DNA from: Frateuria_A sp051900415
GTDB taxonomy: Bacteria; Pseudomonadota; Gammaproteobacteria; Xanthomonadales; Rhodanobacteraceae
NCBI RefSeq assembly: GCF_051900415.1
Contig: NZ_JBHZGL010000003.1
Coordinates: forward strand, 270,072 to 334,071
Direction: 5' to 3'
Length of the DNA stretch: 64,000 nt
Part shown: positions 29,454 to 38,741 of the stretch, one piece after another
How positions within the stretch are numbered: the first letter of the stretch is position 1
Layout of the letters: each line of letters starts with the position of its first letter
Position numbers and translations under genes: made by a program
Notes under the pieces: model-generated
Seen by the model: only the letters and a program-made list of their open reading frames with translations
What the model was told of the DNA's origin: nothing
Database searches by the model: none

Positions 29454-30746
29454 ATGCAGTTTTCGGTTGAGAACGTCGGCAAGCTCGAGCGCAAGCTCAC
29501 GGTGCGGTTCCCGGCGGACCAGTTGGAGTCGCAGGTCAGCGCGCGCATCGCCGAGATGGGTCGCACGGTGCGCCTGAAGGGCTTCCGCCCGGGCAAGGTA
29601 CCGACCACCGTCATCCAGCAGCGCTTCGGCTCGCAGGTCCGCGGCGAAGTGTTGTCCGACCTGATCGGCAGCACGCTGCGCGAGGCGTTCGAGAAGGAGA
29701 ACCTGCGCCCGGTTGCGAACCCCTCGATCGACACCACCGGCAAGCCCGAGAACGGCGAGATCGCTTACACCGCCACGTTCGAAGTGATGCCGGAATTCCC
29801 CCAGATCGACATCGCCGCGCTGGAGATCAATCGCCCGGTTGCCGAAGTGACCGACGCCGACATCGAAAAGATGATTGAAACGCTGCGCCTGCAGCGCCGC
29901 AGCTTCGACGAAGTGGCGCGCGCTTCGGCCGAGGGTGATTTCGTGATGTTCGAATATGCCGCCACGGCGGGCGACTACCGCTTCCCGGCCGAGGGCCTGG
30001 AGCGCGCTGGCAGCGTGCTGGGTTCGGGCACGCTGTTCAAAGCGCTGGATGAGGCGCTCACCGGCCGCACGGCAGGCGACGAATTCGAGACCGAAATCGC
30101 CTTCCCGGAAGACTTCGGTAACCCGCAACTGGCTGGCAAGACCGCCCAGGTCAGCTTCAAGATCATCAAGGTGCAGGCGCCGCAGCTGCCGGAAGTGAAC
30201 GAAGAGTTCGCCAAACTGTTCGGTATCGCCGACGGCAACCTGGATACGTTCCGCAAGGAGGTCCGCGCCAACCTCGAGCGCGAGCTCAAGGCCACCCTGA
30301 TGGGCCGCCTGAAGGCCGAGGTCGCCGAGAAGCTGGCCGATACCCACGGCGAGCTGGAGGTCCCCAACCTGATGGTGCAGTCCGAGGCCCGCAACCTCGC
30401 TGCCGGCAGCGTGCCGCGTGGCCAGCAGCCGCCGCCGCAACTGATCGAGGCAGCCATGCCGATGGCCCGCAAGCGTGTGATCGCCGGTCTCCTGATGGGC
30501 GAGATCGCCCGCAAGCAGGAACTGAAGATCGACCGCAAGCGCGTCGCTGAGCAGCTCGCTGCCATCGCCTCGACCTACGAGGAACCGGAGAAGGTCGTTG
30601 AACTCTACAACGCCGACCCCCAATTGATGTCTGGGCTGCAGAACCGCGTGATGGAAGACCAGGTGGCCGAGTGGGTGGCCGAGAACGCCAAGACCACCGA
30701 AAAGCACCTGGCCTTCGACGAAGTGATGCGCCCGGCCGGCGCCTGA
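29454..30746 (+). CDS. tig: Trigger factor
   Basis: This ribosome-bound chaperone and peptidyl-prolyl isomerase meets nascent chains at the tunnel exit. It has 430 residues. The N-terminal ribosome-binding domain carries the signature GFRPGKVP near residue 45. The FKBP-like domain (about residues 150-245) contains GDFVMFEYAATAGDYRFP. The C-terminal helical chaperone domain follows. It heads the conserved tig-clpP-clpX-lon series and ends 65 bases before clpP. Confidence 0.98.
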   Translation: MQFSVENVGKLERKLTVRFPADQLESQVSARIAEMGRTVRLKGFRPGKVPTTVIQQRFGSQVRGEVLSDLIGSTLREAFEKENLRPVANPSIDTTGKPENGEIAYTATFEVMPEFPQIDIAALEINRPVAEVTDADIEKMIETLRLQRRSFDEVARASAEGDFVMFEYAATAGDYRFPAEGLERAGSVLGSGTLFKALDEALTGRTAGDEFETEIAFPEDFGNPQLAGKTAQVSFKIIKVQAPQLPEVNEEFAKLFGIADGNLDTFRKEVRANLERELKATLMGRLKAEVAEKLADTHGELEVPNLMVQSEARNLAAGSVPRGQQPPPQLIEAAMPMARKRVIAGLLMGEIARKQELKIDRKRVAEQLAAIASTYEEPEKVVELYNADPQLMSGLQNRVMEDQVAEWVAENAKTTEKHLAFDEVMRPAGA

Positions 30747-30811
30747 GCGACACTGCCAGGCACCATCACCAGGCCCGCCTGAGCGCGGGCCTCACCGGAG
30801 AACAAGCACGC

Positions 30812-31441
30812 ATGGCCATGGCCCCGATCCAGAACCTCAACCTGGTGCCGATCGTCGTCGAGCAGACCGCTCGTGGCGAGCGTTCCTATGACATCTACTC
30901 GCGCCTGCTGAAGGAGCGGGTGATCTTCCTGGTGGGCGAGGTCAACGACCAGGTCGCCAACGTGCTGATCGCGCAGATGCTGTTCCTGGAGTCGGAGAAC
31001 CCGGACAAGGACATCCACCTGTACATCAACAGCCCGGGCGGTGCGGTGACCGCGGGCCTGGCGATCTACGACACCATGCAGTTCATCAAGCCTGACGTCA
31101 GCACCATGTGCATCGGCCAGGCGTGCAGCGCCGGTTCGCTGCTGCTGATGGCCGGCGCCAAGGGCAAGCGCTTCTCGCTCCCGAACTCGCGCATCATGAT
31201 CCACCAGCCTTCCGGCGGCGCCCAGGGCCAGGCGACCGATATCGAGATCCAGGCGCGCGAGATCCTCTACATCCGCCAGCGCCTGAACCAGCTCTATGTC
31301 GACCACACCGGCCAGCCGTTGGAAAAGATCGAGCGCGACATGGAACGCGACCGGTTCATGAACCCCATCGAGGCCCGGGACTACGGCCTGATCGACCAGG
31401 TCCTCGACCGCCGCGGGGTCGAGACCGTCAAGTCGGCCTGA
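30812..31441 (+). CDS. clpP: ATP-dependent Clp protease proteolytic subunit
   Basis: This is the serine peptidase core of the ClpXP/ClpAP protease, forming a 14-subunit barrel. It has 209 residues. The catalytic triad is S106 (GQACSAGSL), H131 (IMIHQPSGG) and D180 (MERDRFM), with the same spacing as in E. coli ClpP. ATG 30812 is chosen because the usual N-terminal LNLVPIVVEQT stretch follows directly; in-frame upstream codons overlap the end of tig. It is followed by its partner clpX. Confidence 0.98.
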   Translation: MAMAPIQNLNLVPIVVEQTARGERSYDIYSRLLKERVIFLVGEVNDQVANVLIAQMLFLESENPDKDIHLYINSPGGAVTAGLAIYDTMQFIKPDVSTMCIGQACSAGSLLLMAGAKGKRFSLPNSRIMIHQPSGGAQGQATDIEIQAREILYIRQRLNQLYVDHTGQPLEKIERDMERDRFMNPIEARDYGLIDQVLDRRGVETVKSA

Positions 31442-31561
31442 CTTCAGCCAACCTGATTCCGGCCGATCCAGATCGCCAGGAAGCATGCTCCGCGCAGGCG
31501 CAAGCAGGCGCGGAGCCCTGTGCTATTCTGACGACGCAACCGAAACACAGCAGGACCTGAT

Positions 31562-32857
31562 ATGAGCGACGAGCGGCAGGGCCGTTCCAACGACAGCGGC
31601 AAGATTCTCTACTGCTCCTTCTGCGGCAAGAGCCAGCATGAAGTGCGCAAGCTGATCGCGGGTCCATCCGTGTTCATCTGCGACGAGTGCGTGGAGCTCT
31701 GCAACGACATCATCCGCGAGGAGCTGGAGGAAAAGGCCGCCTCCGGGCGCAGCCACCTGCCCAAGCCCCGCGAGATCATGGAAACCCTCGACCAGTACGT
31801 GGTCGGCCAGACCCGCGCCAAGAAGGCGCTGGCGGTGGCCGTGTACAACCACTACAAGCGCATGGAATCGCGCCAGAAGAGCGACGAGGTCGAGCTCGGC
31901 AAGTCCAATATCCTCCTGATCGGCCCGACCGGCTCGGGCAAAACGCTGCTGGCCGAAACGCTGGCGCGCCTGCTCAACGTGCCGTTCACCATCGCCGACG
32001 CCACCACGCTGACCGAAGCGGGCTACGTGGGTGAGGACGTCGAGAACATCATCCAGAAGCTGCTGCAGAAGTGCGATTACGATGTCGACAAGGCGCAGTC
32101 GGGCATCGTCTATATCGACGAGATCGACAAGATCTCGCGCAAGAGCGAGAACCCGTCGATCACCCGCGACGTTTCTGGTGAGGGCGTGCAGCAGGCGCTG
32201 CTCAAGCTGATCGAGGGTACGCTGGCCTCGGTGCCGCCACAGGGCGGGCGCAAGCATCCGCAGCAGGAATTCCTGCAGGTGGACACCAAGAACATCCTCT
32301 TCATCTGCGGCGGCGCATTCGCGGGCTTGGAGAAGGTGATCCAGCAGCGTTCGGAGACCACCGGCATCGGCTTCTCGGCCGAGGTGCGCTCCAAGGAGCG
32401 CACCGAGAACCTGGGCAAGGTGCTGGCCGAGGTCGAACCGTCGGATCTGGTCAAGTTCGGCCTGATCCCGGAATTCGTCGGCCGTCTGCCGGTCGTGGCG
32501 ACGCTGGACGAGCTGGACGAGCCGGCGCTGGTGAAGATCCTCACCGAGCCGAAGAACGCCGTCACCAAGCAGTTCCGCCGCCTGTTCGAGATGGAAGGCG
32601 TGGAGCTCGAGTTCCGCCCGGAAGCCCTGCAGGCGATCGCCAAGAAGGCGCTCAAGCGCAAGACCGGCGCTCGCGGCCTGCGCACCATCCTGGAGCAGGT
32701 GCTGCTGGACACCATGTACGAACTGCCTTCGCTGGAACACGTCAGCAAGGTGGTGGTCGACGATGCGGTGATCGAAGGGCAGGCCGAGCCCTACCTGATC
32801 TACCGCGGCAACTTGCAACAGCAGCGCGTGGCGGGTGAGGGTGGCGACGCCGCCTGA
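31562..32857 (+). CDS. clpX: ATP-dependent Clp protease ATP-binding subunit ClpX
   Basis: This AAA unfoldase recognises tagged substrates and feeds them to ClpP. It has 431 residues. The N-terminal zinc domain has four cysteines, in YCSFCGKS and FICDECVELC. Walker A GPTGSGKT is near residue 121, Walker B is GIVYIDEIDKI, and the ClpP-binding IGF-type loop is seen as TGIGFSAEV. It lies 120 bases after clpP and is followed by a strong terminator. Confidence 0.98.
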   Translation: MSDERQGRSNDSGKILYCSFCGKSQHEVRKLIAGPSVFICDECVELCNDIIREELEEKAASGRSHLPKPREIMETLDQYVVGQTRAKKALAVAVYNHYKRMESRQKSDEVELGKSNILLIGPTGSGKTLLAETLARLLNVPFTIADATTLTEAGYVGEDVENIIQKLLQKCDYDVDKAQSGIVYIDEIDKISRKSENPSITRDVSGEGVQQALLKLIEGTLASVPPQGGRKHPQQEFLQVDTKNILFICGGAFAGLEKVIQQRSETTGIGFSAEVRSKERTENLGKVLAEVEPSDLVKFGLIPEFVGRLPVVATLDELDEPALVKILTEPKNAVTKQFRRLFEMEGVELEFRPEALQAIAKKALKRKTGARGLRTILEQVLLDTMYELPSLEHVSKVVVDDAVIEGQAEPYLIYRGNLQQQRVAGEGGDAA

Positions 32858-32881
32858 TCGACACAAGGCGTCAAAAAACAG

Positions 32882-32916
32882 CGGCCCCGGCCATTGCCGG
32901 GGCCGTTTGTTTTTTG
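32882..32916 (+). terminator. Intrinsic terminator after clpX
   Basis: A ten-pair stem CGGCCCCGGC/GCCGGGGCCG with loop CATT is followed by TTTGTTTTTT. A-run bases on the 5' side make it possibly bidirectional. It separates clpX from lon, so lon should have its own promoter. No consensus promoter was recognised in 32917-33152. Confidence 0.92.
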
Positions 32917-33152
32917 GCAGACAGGCACGCAGGCGCCAGCTTCGCCTGGGCCATGCAAGCCGCATTGCGTCGTGGTTCTCACCCAGCCAGGTGTCGGCTG
33001 CGTAGCCTTGGCCTGGAATCTGCAAGCCTCCGTTTCAGCCGCCCGGAATGGTCGCGTTGACTTGACGGCGGCGCGGGTCGACTCCACTTGACCTGTCGGA
33101 GGCCTCGGCGCAGTGTCGGGGTAAACCTTACAAATCCTCGGGGACTTTTTCG

Positions 33153-35657
33153 ATGGCAAAACACGCCTCCGTTACCGCTACCGGCGCCACGCTCGACGCA
33201 CTTCCGGTGCTGCCGCTGCGCGACGTGGTGGTCTACCCCCACATGGTCATCCCGCTTTTCGTCGGACGCGACAAATCGATGCGCGCGCTCGAGCAGGCGA
33301 TGGAAGGCGAGCGACAGATCCTGCTGGTGGCGCAGAAGAGCCCCGATATCGACGATCCGGTCGCCGGAGATCTGCACGAGGTCGGCACCTTGGCTGGCGT
33401 GTTGCAGTTGCTCAAGCTGCCCGACGGCACGGTGAAGGTGCTGGTCGAGGGCCAATCACGCGTGTCCATCGAGGAATACCGCAACGAAAGCGGCATGCTC
33501 ACGGCCAGCTCGCGTGTCATCGAGCCGATCTACAGCGCCAAGGAGCGCGAGCTCGACGTCATCTCGCGCACGCTGGTCTCGCTGTTTGAACAGCTGGTCA
33601 AGCAGAGCCGCAAACTGCCGCCCGAGGTGCTCGCCACGTTGTCGGGCATCGACGATCCCTCGCGTCTGGCCGATTCGATTGCTGCTCATCTGACTGTGCG
33701 CATGGCCGAGAAGCAGAAGGTGCTGGAGACGGCCGACGTCGGCCAGCGGCTGGAGCTGCTGATCGGCCTGGTTGATGGCGAGATGGATCTGCAGCAGGTG
33801 GAAAAGCGCATCCGCGGCCGCGTCAAATCGCAGATGGAGAAGAGCCAGCGCGAGTACTACCTCAACGAACAGATGAAGGCGATCCAGAAGGAGCTGGGCG
33901 AGGGCGAGGAGGGCGTCAACGAGATCGAGGAACTGCAGCGCAAGATCGAGGACGCCGGCATGCCCAAGCCGGTGCTGGCCAAGGCCAAGCAGGAATTCTC
34001 CAAGCTCAAGCAGATGTCGCCGATGTCGGCAGAGGCGACGGTCGTGCGCAACTATCTGGATTGGCTGATCGGCGTGCCCTGGAAAAAGAAGACCAAGGTG
34101 CGTAAGGACCTCGCGGTTGCCCAGGAAGTGCTCGACGCCGATCACTTCGGCCTGGAGAAGGTCAAGGACCGCATCCTCGAATACCTTGCCGTGCAGCAGC
34201 GCGTGAACACCATGAAGGGTCCGATCCTGTGCCTGGTCGGTCCGCCCGGCGTGGGCAAGACCTCCCTCGGCCAGTCGATCGCCAAGGCGACCAACCGCAA
34301 GTTCGTCCGCATGAGCCTTGGCGGCGTGCGCGACGAGGCGGAGATCCGCGGCCATCGACGCACCTACATCGGTTCGATGCCCGGCCGCATCGTGCAGAAC
34401 CTCAACAAGGTCGGCACGCGCAATCCGCTGTTCGTGCTCGACGAGATCGACAAGATGTCGATGGACTTCCGCGGCGACCCGTCCTCCGCCCTGCTCGAGG
34501 TGCTCGACCCGGAGCAGAACAATGCGTTCAATGACCACTATCTCGAGGTCGACCTGGACCTGTCCGAGGTGATGTGGATTGCGACCGCCAATTCGCTCAA
34601 TATCCCTGGCCCGTTGCTGGACCGCATGGAAGTCATTCGTGTGCCCGGCTACACCGAGGACGAAAAGCTGGCGATCGCGCAGCGCTACCTGCTGCCCAAG
34701 CAGCTGAAGGCCAATGGTCTGAAGCTGGAAGAACTGAGCATCGAGTCGGAGGCCGTGCGCGACATCGTGCGCTACTACACGCGCGAATCGGGCGTGCGCA
34801 ATCTCGAGCGCGAAATTGCCAAGATCTGCCGCAAGGTGGTCAAGGAACTCACCCTCGGCCAGGTCAAGCAGGCCAAGGCCAAGCCGGCCGCAAAGTCCAC
34901 GAGCAAGACCAGGAAGAAGCCGGGCGCGACACAGGTGGTCGTCACGCCGGAGAACATCGAGCATTACCTGGGCGTGCGTCGTTTCGATTTCGGCCGAGCC
35001 GAACAGGAAAACGAGGTGGGCCTGGTCACGGGCCTGGCGTGGACCTCGGTCGGCGGCGATCTGCTGAGCATCGAAGCGTCGGTGGTGCCGGGCAAGGGCC
35101 GGATGGTCCACACCGGGCAACTGGGCGATGTGATGAAGGAATCGATCCAGGCGGCCACGTCGGTGGTGCGCGCACGCGTGGACCAGTTGGGCATCGACCC
35201 GGATTTCTACCAGAACCTCGATGTGCACATCCACGTGCCCGAAGGTGCCACGCCCAAGGACGGCCCGAGCGCGGGCATCGCCATGTGCACGGCGCTGGTC
35301 TCGGTGTTGACCAAGGTACCGGTGCGCTCGGAGGTGGCGATGACGGGCGAGATCACGTTGCGCGGTCGTGTCCTGCCGATTGGCGGTCTCAAGGAAAAGC
35401 TGCTTGCGGCCCATCGCGGCGGCATCACCACGGTGATCATCCCCGAGGAAAACAAGAAGGACCTGGCCGACATTCCGGCCAACGTCACCTCGTCGCTGGA
35501 CATCCACGCGGTGCGCTGGATCGACGAGGTGCTCGACATCGCGTTGGAGCATCCGCTGCGCCCGGCCAAACCCGCGGTCGAAAGCGCCGGCGAGGAACAC
35601 GCACCGGTCGAGCCGGCGACCGAGGAAACGGCTGAGAATCGTACTCGCGCGCACTGA
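33153..35657 (+). CDS. lon: ATP-dependent protease La
   Basis: This cytoplasmic AAA serine protease removes misfolded proteins and regulators. It has 834 residues. The N-terminal LON substrate domain covers about residues 10-205. The AAA module has Walker A GPPGVGKTS near residue 363 and Walker B LFVLDEIDKM. The C-terminal peptidase has the catalytic Ser in PKDGPSAGIAM (near residue 705) and the Lys in GGLKEKLLAAHRGG (near 747). A Lys/Ala-rich insert (about residues 570-590) lies between the two. A strong terminator follows. Confidence 0.98.
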   Translation: MAKHASVTATGATLDALPVLPLRDVVVYPHMVIPLFVGRDKSMRALEQAMEGERQILLVAQKSPDIDDPVAGDLHEVGTLAGVLQLLKLPDGTVKVLVEGQSRVSIEEYRNESGMLTASSRVIEPIYSAKERELDVISRTLVSLFEQLVKQSRKLPPEVLATLSGIDDPSRLADSIAAHLTVRMAEKQKVLETADVGQRLELLIGLVDGEMDLQQVEKRIRGRVKSQMEKSQREYYLNEQMKAIQKELGEGEEGVNEIEELQRKIEDAGMPKPVLAKAKQEFSKLKQMSPMSAEATVVRNYLDWLIGVPWKKKTKVRKDLAVAQEVLDADHFGLEKVKDRILEYLAVQQRVNTMKGPILCLVGPPGVGKTSLGQSIAKATNRKFVRMSLGGVRDEAEIRGHRRTYIGSMPGRIVQNLNKVGTRNPLFVLDEIDKMSMDFRGDPSSALLEVLDPEQNNAFNDHYLEVDLDLSEVMWIATANSLNIPGPLLDRMEVIRVPGYTEDEKLAIAQRYLLPKQLKANGLKLEELSIESEAVRDIVRYYTRESGVRNLEREIAKICRKVVKELTLGQVKQAKAKPAAKSTSKTRKKPGATQVVVTPENIEHYLGVRRFDFGRAEQENEVGLVTGLAWTSVGGDLLSIEASVVPGKGRMVHTGQLGDVMKESIQAATSVVRARVDQLGIDPDFYQNLDVHIHVPEGATPKDGPSAGIAMCTALVSVLTKVPVRSEVAMTGEITLRGRVLPIGGLKEKLLAAHRGGITTVIIPEENKKDLADIPANVTSSLDIHAVRWIDEVLDIALEHPLRPAKPAVESAGEEHAPVEPATEETAENRTRAH

Positions 35658-35679
35658 TCTTGAAGGTTTTTTCCCCAAG

Positions 35680-35708
35680 GCCGTCCGATCCCGGGCGGCC
35701 TTTTTTTT
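35680..35708 (+). terminator. Intrinsic terminator after lon
   Basis: The GGCCGTCCG/CGGGCGGCC stem is followed by eight T residues, about 22 bases after the lon stop. Confidence 0.92.
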
Positions 35709-35988
35709 GCCTTCACGATGAGCCCCTCAGGGAGCCTCGCGCGGTAGCCGTTCCGGCTGCCGTTTGCAAGTGGTCGAGGTTGGTGTCGAAACCCCCGGAA
35801 CCGTTGGTATTGCTTGTATTGCGGACCGCCGCGAGGCACTGGTATAAAGACGGCACCGCAGTCAAAGCGCCGTGCATTTGGCGTGGCGATGCGGGGTTGC
35901 GGGGGATGCCGGTCATGCCATTCCATGGCGGCGTTTTCTCGTCCCAGACCGATCACGCGGGCAGCAAACCGTTTAAGGGAGTGTCTCA
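35709..35988 (+). promoter_or_regulatory. hupB leader and promoter region
   Basis: No gene is seen in the 331-base gap between lon and hupB beyond the lon terminator. A -10-like TATAAA at 35843-35848 has TTGCGG 18 bases upstream (35819-35824), a moderate sigma-70 match. That would leave a leader of about 130 bases. A ribosome site AAGGGAG lies ten bases before the hupB ATG. Confidence 0.4.
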
Positions 35989-36261
35989 ATGAATAAAACC
36001 GATCTGATCAATGCCGTCGCCGAAAAGGCCGAGCTGACCAAGGCCGACGCCGGCCGTGCCCTCGAAGCGTTCTTCGAGACGGTGCAGAAGGCGCTGAAGA
36101 AGGGCGACGACGTCTCGGTCGTGGGCTTCGGCACCTTCACCGTGCGCAAGCGCGCCGCTCGTACCGGTCGCAATCCGCGCACCAACGAGACGATCAAGAT
36201 CAAGGCTTCCAAGGTGCCGGCGTTCAAGGCTGGCAAGACGCTCAAGGATGCCCTAAACTGA
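35989..36261 (+). CDS. hupB: DNA-binding protein HU
   Basis: This histone-like protein bends and compacts DNA as a dimer. It has 90 residues, the normal size. The family signature GFGTFTVRKRAARTGRNPRT, covering the DNA-binding arm with its RNP turn, lies at about residues 46-65. The following EIKI-like TIKIKASKVPAFKAGKTLK is also typical. It stands between lon and the tRNA-Val/tRNA-Asp pair, as in other gammaproteobacteria. Confidence 0.98.
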   Translation: MNKTDLINAVAEKAELTKADAGRALEAFFETVQKALKKGDDVSVVGFGTFTVRKRAARTGRNPRTNETIKIKASKVPAFKAGKTLKDALN

Positions 36262-36282
36262 GCGGCTAGTTCGCTCGGTTTC

Positions 36283-36357
36283 GGGTGCTTAGCTCAGCGG
36301 TAGAGCGTCGCCCTTACAAGGCGAGGGTCGTAGGTTCGATCCCTACAGCACCCACCA
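36283..36357 (+). tRNA. tRNA-Val (anticodon TAC)
   Basis: This is a 75-base cloverleaf with acceptor GGGTGCT/AGCACCC. The anticodon stem TCGCC/GGCGA encloses CTTACAA, giving TAC. CCA is encoded. It starts 21 bases after hupB. Confidence 0.97.
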
Positions 36358-36364
36358 GAATCGC

Positions 36365-36441
36365 GGAGTGGTAGTTCAGTCGGTTAGAATGCTGGCCTGT
36401 CACGCCGGAGGTCGCGGGTTCGAGTCCCGTCCACTCCGCCA
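36365..36441 (+). tRNA. tRNA-Asp (anticodon GTC)
   Basis: This is a 77-base cloverleaf with acceptor GGAGTGG/CCACTCC and discriminator G. The anticodon stem CTGGC/GCCGG encloses CTGTCAC, giving GTC. CCA is encoded. Confidence 0.96.
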
Positions 36442-36449
36442 GTAATTCC

Positions 36450-36478
36450 AAGGGCGCCCACGTGGCGCCCTTGTCGTT
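36450..36478 (+). terminator. Intrinsic terminator after tRNA-Asp
   Basis: The AAGGGCGCC/GGCGCCCTT stem with loop CACGT is followed by GTCGTTT. The T-run is short, so termination may be partial, allowing some read-through to ppiD. Confidence 0.7.
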
Positions 36479-36521
36479 TATGCTTTGCGGCTTGCAAAGC
36501 TTTCGAATCGCGGGAATCCAT

Positions 36522-38429
36522 ATGCTGCAGTCGTTGAGAGACAAGATGCACGGCTGGCCGTCCATCGTCGTGCTGGGCGTGGCGGTGTTCGCCATGTCCT
36601 TCTTCGGCATCGAGGGCTATTTCACTTCGCGCACCGAGACCTTCGTGGCCAAGGTCGGCAAGCAGGAGATCAGCCAGCAGGATTTCCAGAACCGCATGAA
36701 CCAGCTGCGCCAGCAGGCCAGTGCGCAGATGGGCGACCAGTTCGACCCGAGCGTGTACGAGCAACCGGAAACGAAGGAGCGCGTGCTCGGCGCGATGGTG
36801 GACCAGCAACTGCTGCTCAAGGCCAATGACGAGCTGGGTCTGCGCGTTTCCGACGCCGCGGTGCGCGATGCCATCGCCGCGATTCCGTCCTTCCAGGTGA
36901 ACGGTCAATTCGATGCGGCCACCTACAAGGCCGTGCTTGCAGCGCAGCGCAAGACGCCGGCGATGTTCGAGGACGAGGTGCGCTCGTCGATGGCGATCAG
37001 CCTGGTTCCCGACGCGCTCACGGCCAGCACGATCATCACCGAGGACGAGGTCGACCGCTTTCTCAAGCTGCGCCTGCAGCGTCGTGACGTGCGCTACGTC
37101 ATGTTGCCGCGTCCGGCATTGACCGACAGCAAGGTCACCGATGCGCAGATCCAGGCTTACTACAAGCAGCACCAGGCTGAGTTCATGGCGCCCGAGCAGG
37201 TCGCCATCCGCTACGTGGAGGTGAGTGCGGCGGGCCTCAATGCGGATAATCCGCCGACCGAGGACGACTTGCGCAAGCGCTACGAGGACGAAAAGCAGCG
37301 CTTCGTGCAGCCGGAGCAGCGTCTGGTTTCGCACATCCTGGTGGATGTGCCCAACAACGCCACGCCCGAGCAGCAGAAGGCTGCGCTGGCCAAGGCCCAG
37401 AAGATTGCGGCCGAGGCGACGCCGGAAAACTTTGCCCAGCTGGCCGCGAAGGATTCGGCCGACCTGGGCTCCCGGCGCCAGGGCGGCGATCTGGGCTGGC
37501 TGGAGCAGGGCGTGACCAACAAGGCCTTCGACGATGCGCTGTTCGCGCTTCAAAAGGGTCAGATCTCCAAGCCGGTGCTGTCGGATGAGGGCTACCACGT
37601 GATCTGGCTGCGCGACGTCCGCAGCGGCCAGGCCAAGCCATTCGAGGAAGTGCGCGGCCAGCTCGAGCAGGAAGCCGTCGCCGCCGAGCGTGAGCGCAAG
37701 TACAACGAGGTGGCCGGCAAGCTGGCCGACAAGACCTACCAGAACCCGACCTCGCTCGAGCCGGCCGCGCAGGCGCTGGACCTGCCGGTCCAGAGCACCG
37801 GCCTGTTCACCCGCGAGGGCGACAAGAGCGGCATCGCGGCCGATCCGAAGGTCGCCAAGGCGGCGTTCTCCGACGACGTGCTCGTGCAGGGCAACAACTC
37901 CAACCTGATCGACCTGGGTAACGACCACTCCGTGGTGATCCACGTCGACAAGCATGTCCCCGCGGCGGTGAAGCCGCTGGCGGAAGTGCGCGACGCCATC
38001 GAGAAGGACATCCTCGACGAGCGCATCGCCGCGGCGGCCAAGCAGCGTGCCGATGGACTGCTGGCGCGCCTGCAGAAGGGCGAGGCGATGGACGTCGTGG
38101 CCGCGTCGGCCGGTGCTGCCGTCGAGAGCGTGCCGGAGGCGTTGCGCGTGCAGCAGGGCCTTCCCGAGCAGTTGCGCGACGAGGCTTTCCTGCTGCCGCA
38201 CCCGAAGGACGGCAAGCCGCAGTTCGCCGCGGTGGCTCTGCCCGAGGGCGCCTACGCGCTGCTGGCGGTAGACAAGGTCCAGGACGGCGACCTTTCCAAG
38301 GTGACGCCCGACCAGCGCAAGATGCTGCGCCAGAGCATGTTGGCCGCCTACGGCAATGTGGCTACCGAAGGCTTCATCGATCAGCTGAAGGCGAAGACCG
38401 AGATCAAGATCGCCAAGGAGCGGATGTAA
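36522..38429 (+). CDS. ppiD: Periplasmic folding chaperone PpiD (SurA-N and parvulin domains)
   Basis: This inner-membrane-anchored periplasmic chaperone sits near the Sec translocon and helps exported proteins fold. It has 635 residues. An N-terminal membrane helix lies at about residues 12-31 (PSIVVLGVAVFAMSFFGIEG). A SurA-like N-terminal domain follows. The parvulin domain (about residues 267-360) contains VSHILVDVPN and GGDLGWLEQG. In E. coli PpiD the parvulin domain is inactive; activity here is unknown. The start at 36522 places the membrane helix correctly. Confidence 0.94.
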   Translation: MLQSLRDKMHGWPSIVVLGVAVFAMSFFGIEGYFTSRTETFVAKVGKQEISQQDFQNRMNQLRQQASAQMGDQFDPSVYEQPETKERVLGAMVDQQLLLKANDELGLRVSDAAVRDAIAAIPSFQVNGQFDAATYKAVLAAQRKTPAMFEDEVRSSMAISLVPDALTASTIITEDEVDRFLKLRLQRRDVRYVMLPRPALTDSKVTDAQIQAYYKQHQAEFMAPEQVAIRYVEVSAAGLNADNPPTEDDLRKRYEDEKQRFVQPEQRLVSHILVDVPNNATPEQQKAALAKAQKIAAEATPENFAQLAAKDSADLGSRRQGGDLGWLEQGVTNKAFDDALFALQKGQISKPVLSDEGYHVIWLRDVRSGQAKPFEEVRGQLEQEAVAAERERKYNEVAGKLADKTYQNPTSLEPAAQALDLPVQSTGLFTREGDKSGIAADPKVAKAAFSDDVLVQGNNSNLIDLGNDHSVVIHVDKHVPAAVKPLAEVRDAIEKDILDERIAAAAKQRADGLLARLQKGEAMDVVAASAGAAVESVPEALRVQQGLPEQLRDEAFLLPHPKDGKPQFAAVALPEGAYALLAVDKVQDGDLSKVTPDQRKMLRQSMLAAYGNVATEGFIDQLKAKTEIKIAKERM

Positions 38430-38457
38430 GCTCGCGATTGGAGATCCGGCAAAAAAA

Positions 38458-38480
38458 GGCGACCTCCGGGTCGCCTTTTT
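38458..38480 (+). terminator. Intrinsic terminator after ppiD
   Basis: The AGGCGACC/GGGTCGCCT stem with loop TCC is preceded by seven A and followed by TTTTTG. It could work in both directions. Confidence 0.88.
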
Positions 38481-38595
38481 GTTGTTGTCGCTCCTGGGTC
38501 TGGAGGGCAGGTGATGGCGGAGGGGCTGAAGAGCCTTCGTGCAAACCGCTGCGTTTTCGCGCGACATGAAAAGGGCCCGCTACGGGCCCTTCTTC

Positions 38596-38654
38596 GTAGG
38601 GTGGGCTTCAGCCCACCACCACGCGTCCGGATGGTGGGCTAAGGCCCACCCTAC
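38596..38654. repeat. GTAG-headed REP pair between ppiD and fabI
   Basis: GTAGGGTGGGCTTCAGCCCA faces its inverted partner ending GGGCTAAGGCCCACCCTAC. It belongs to the GTAGGGTGGGCTT family also seen at 3901, 24741 and 56649. Confidence 0.8.
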
Positions 38655-38692
38655 AATGGCTTTCAGCAAGCTTCCGGACGCGGCTGCGAAAC

Positions 38693-38718
38693 AAAAAAAG
38701 CGGCCACGAGGGCCGCTT
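38693..38718 (-). terminator. Intrinsic terminator of fabI
   Basis: Read on the minus strand, the AGCGGCC/GGCCGCT stem is followed by seven T residues, about 24 bases after the fabI stop. Confidence 0.85.
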
Positions 38719-38741
38719 TCTCTCTTGCGATCAGGCCGACC

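Larger units (their letters stand above)
38481..38741. other. Convergent intergenic region between ppiD and fabI
   Basis: No gene is seen. The stretch holds a hairpin AAGGGCCCG/CGGGCCCTT (38570-38592), a REP pair (38596-38654) and the fabI terminator (38693-38718). Confidence 0.5.
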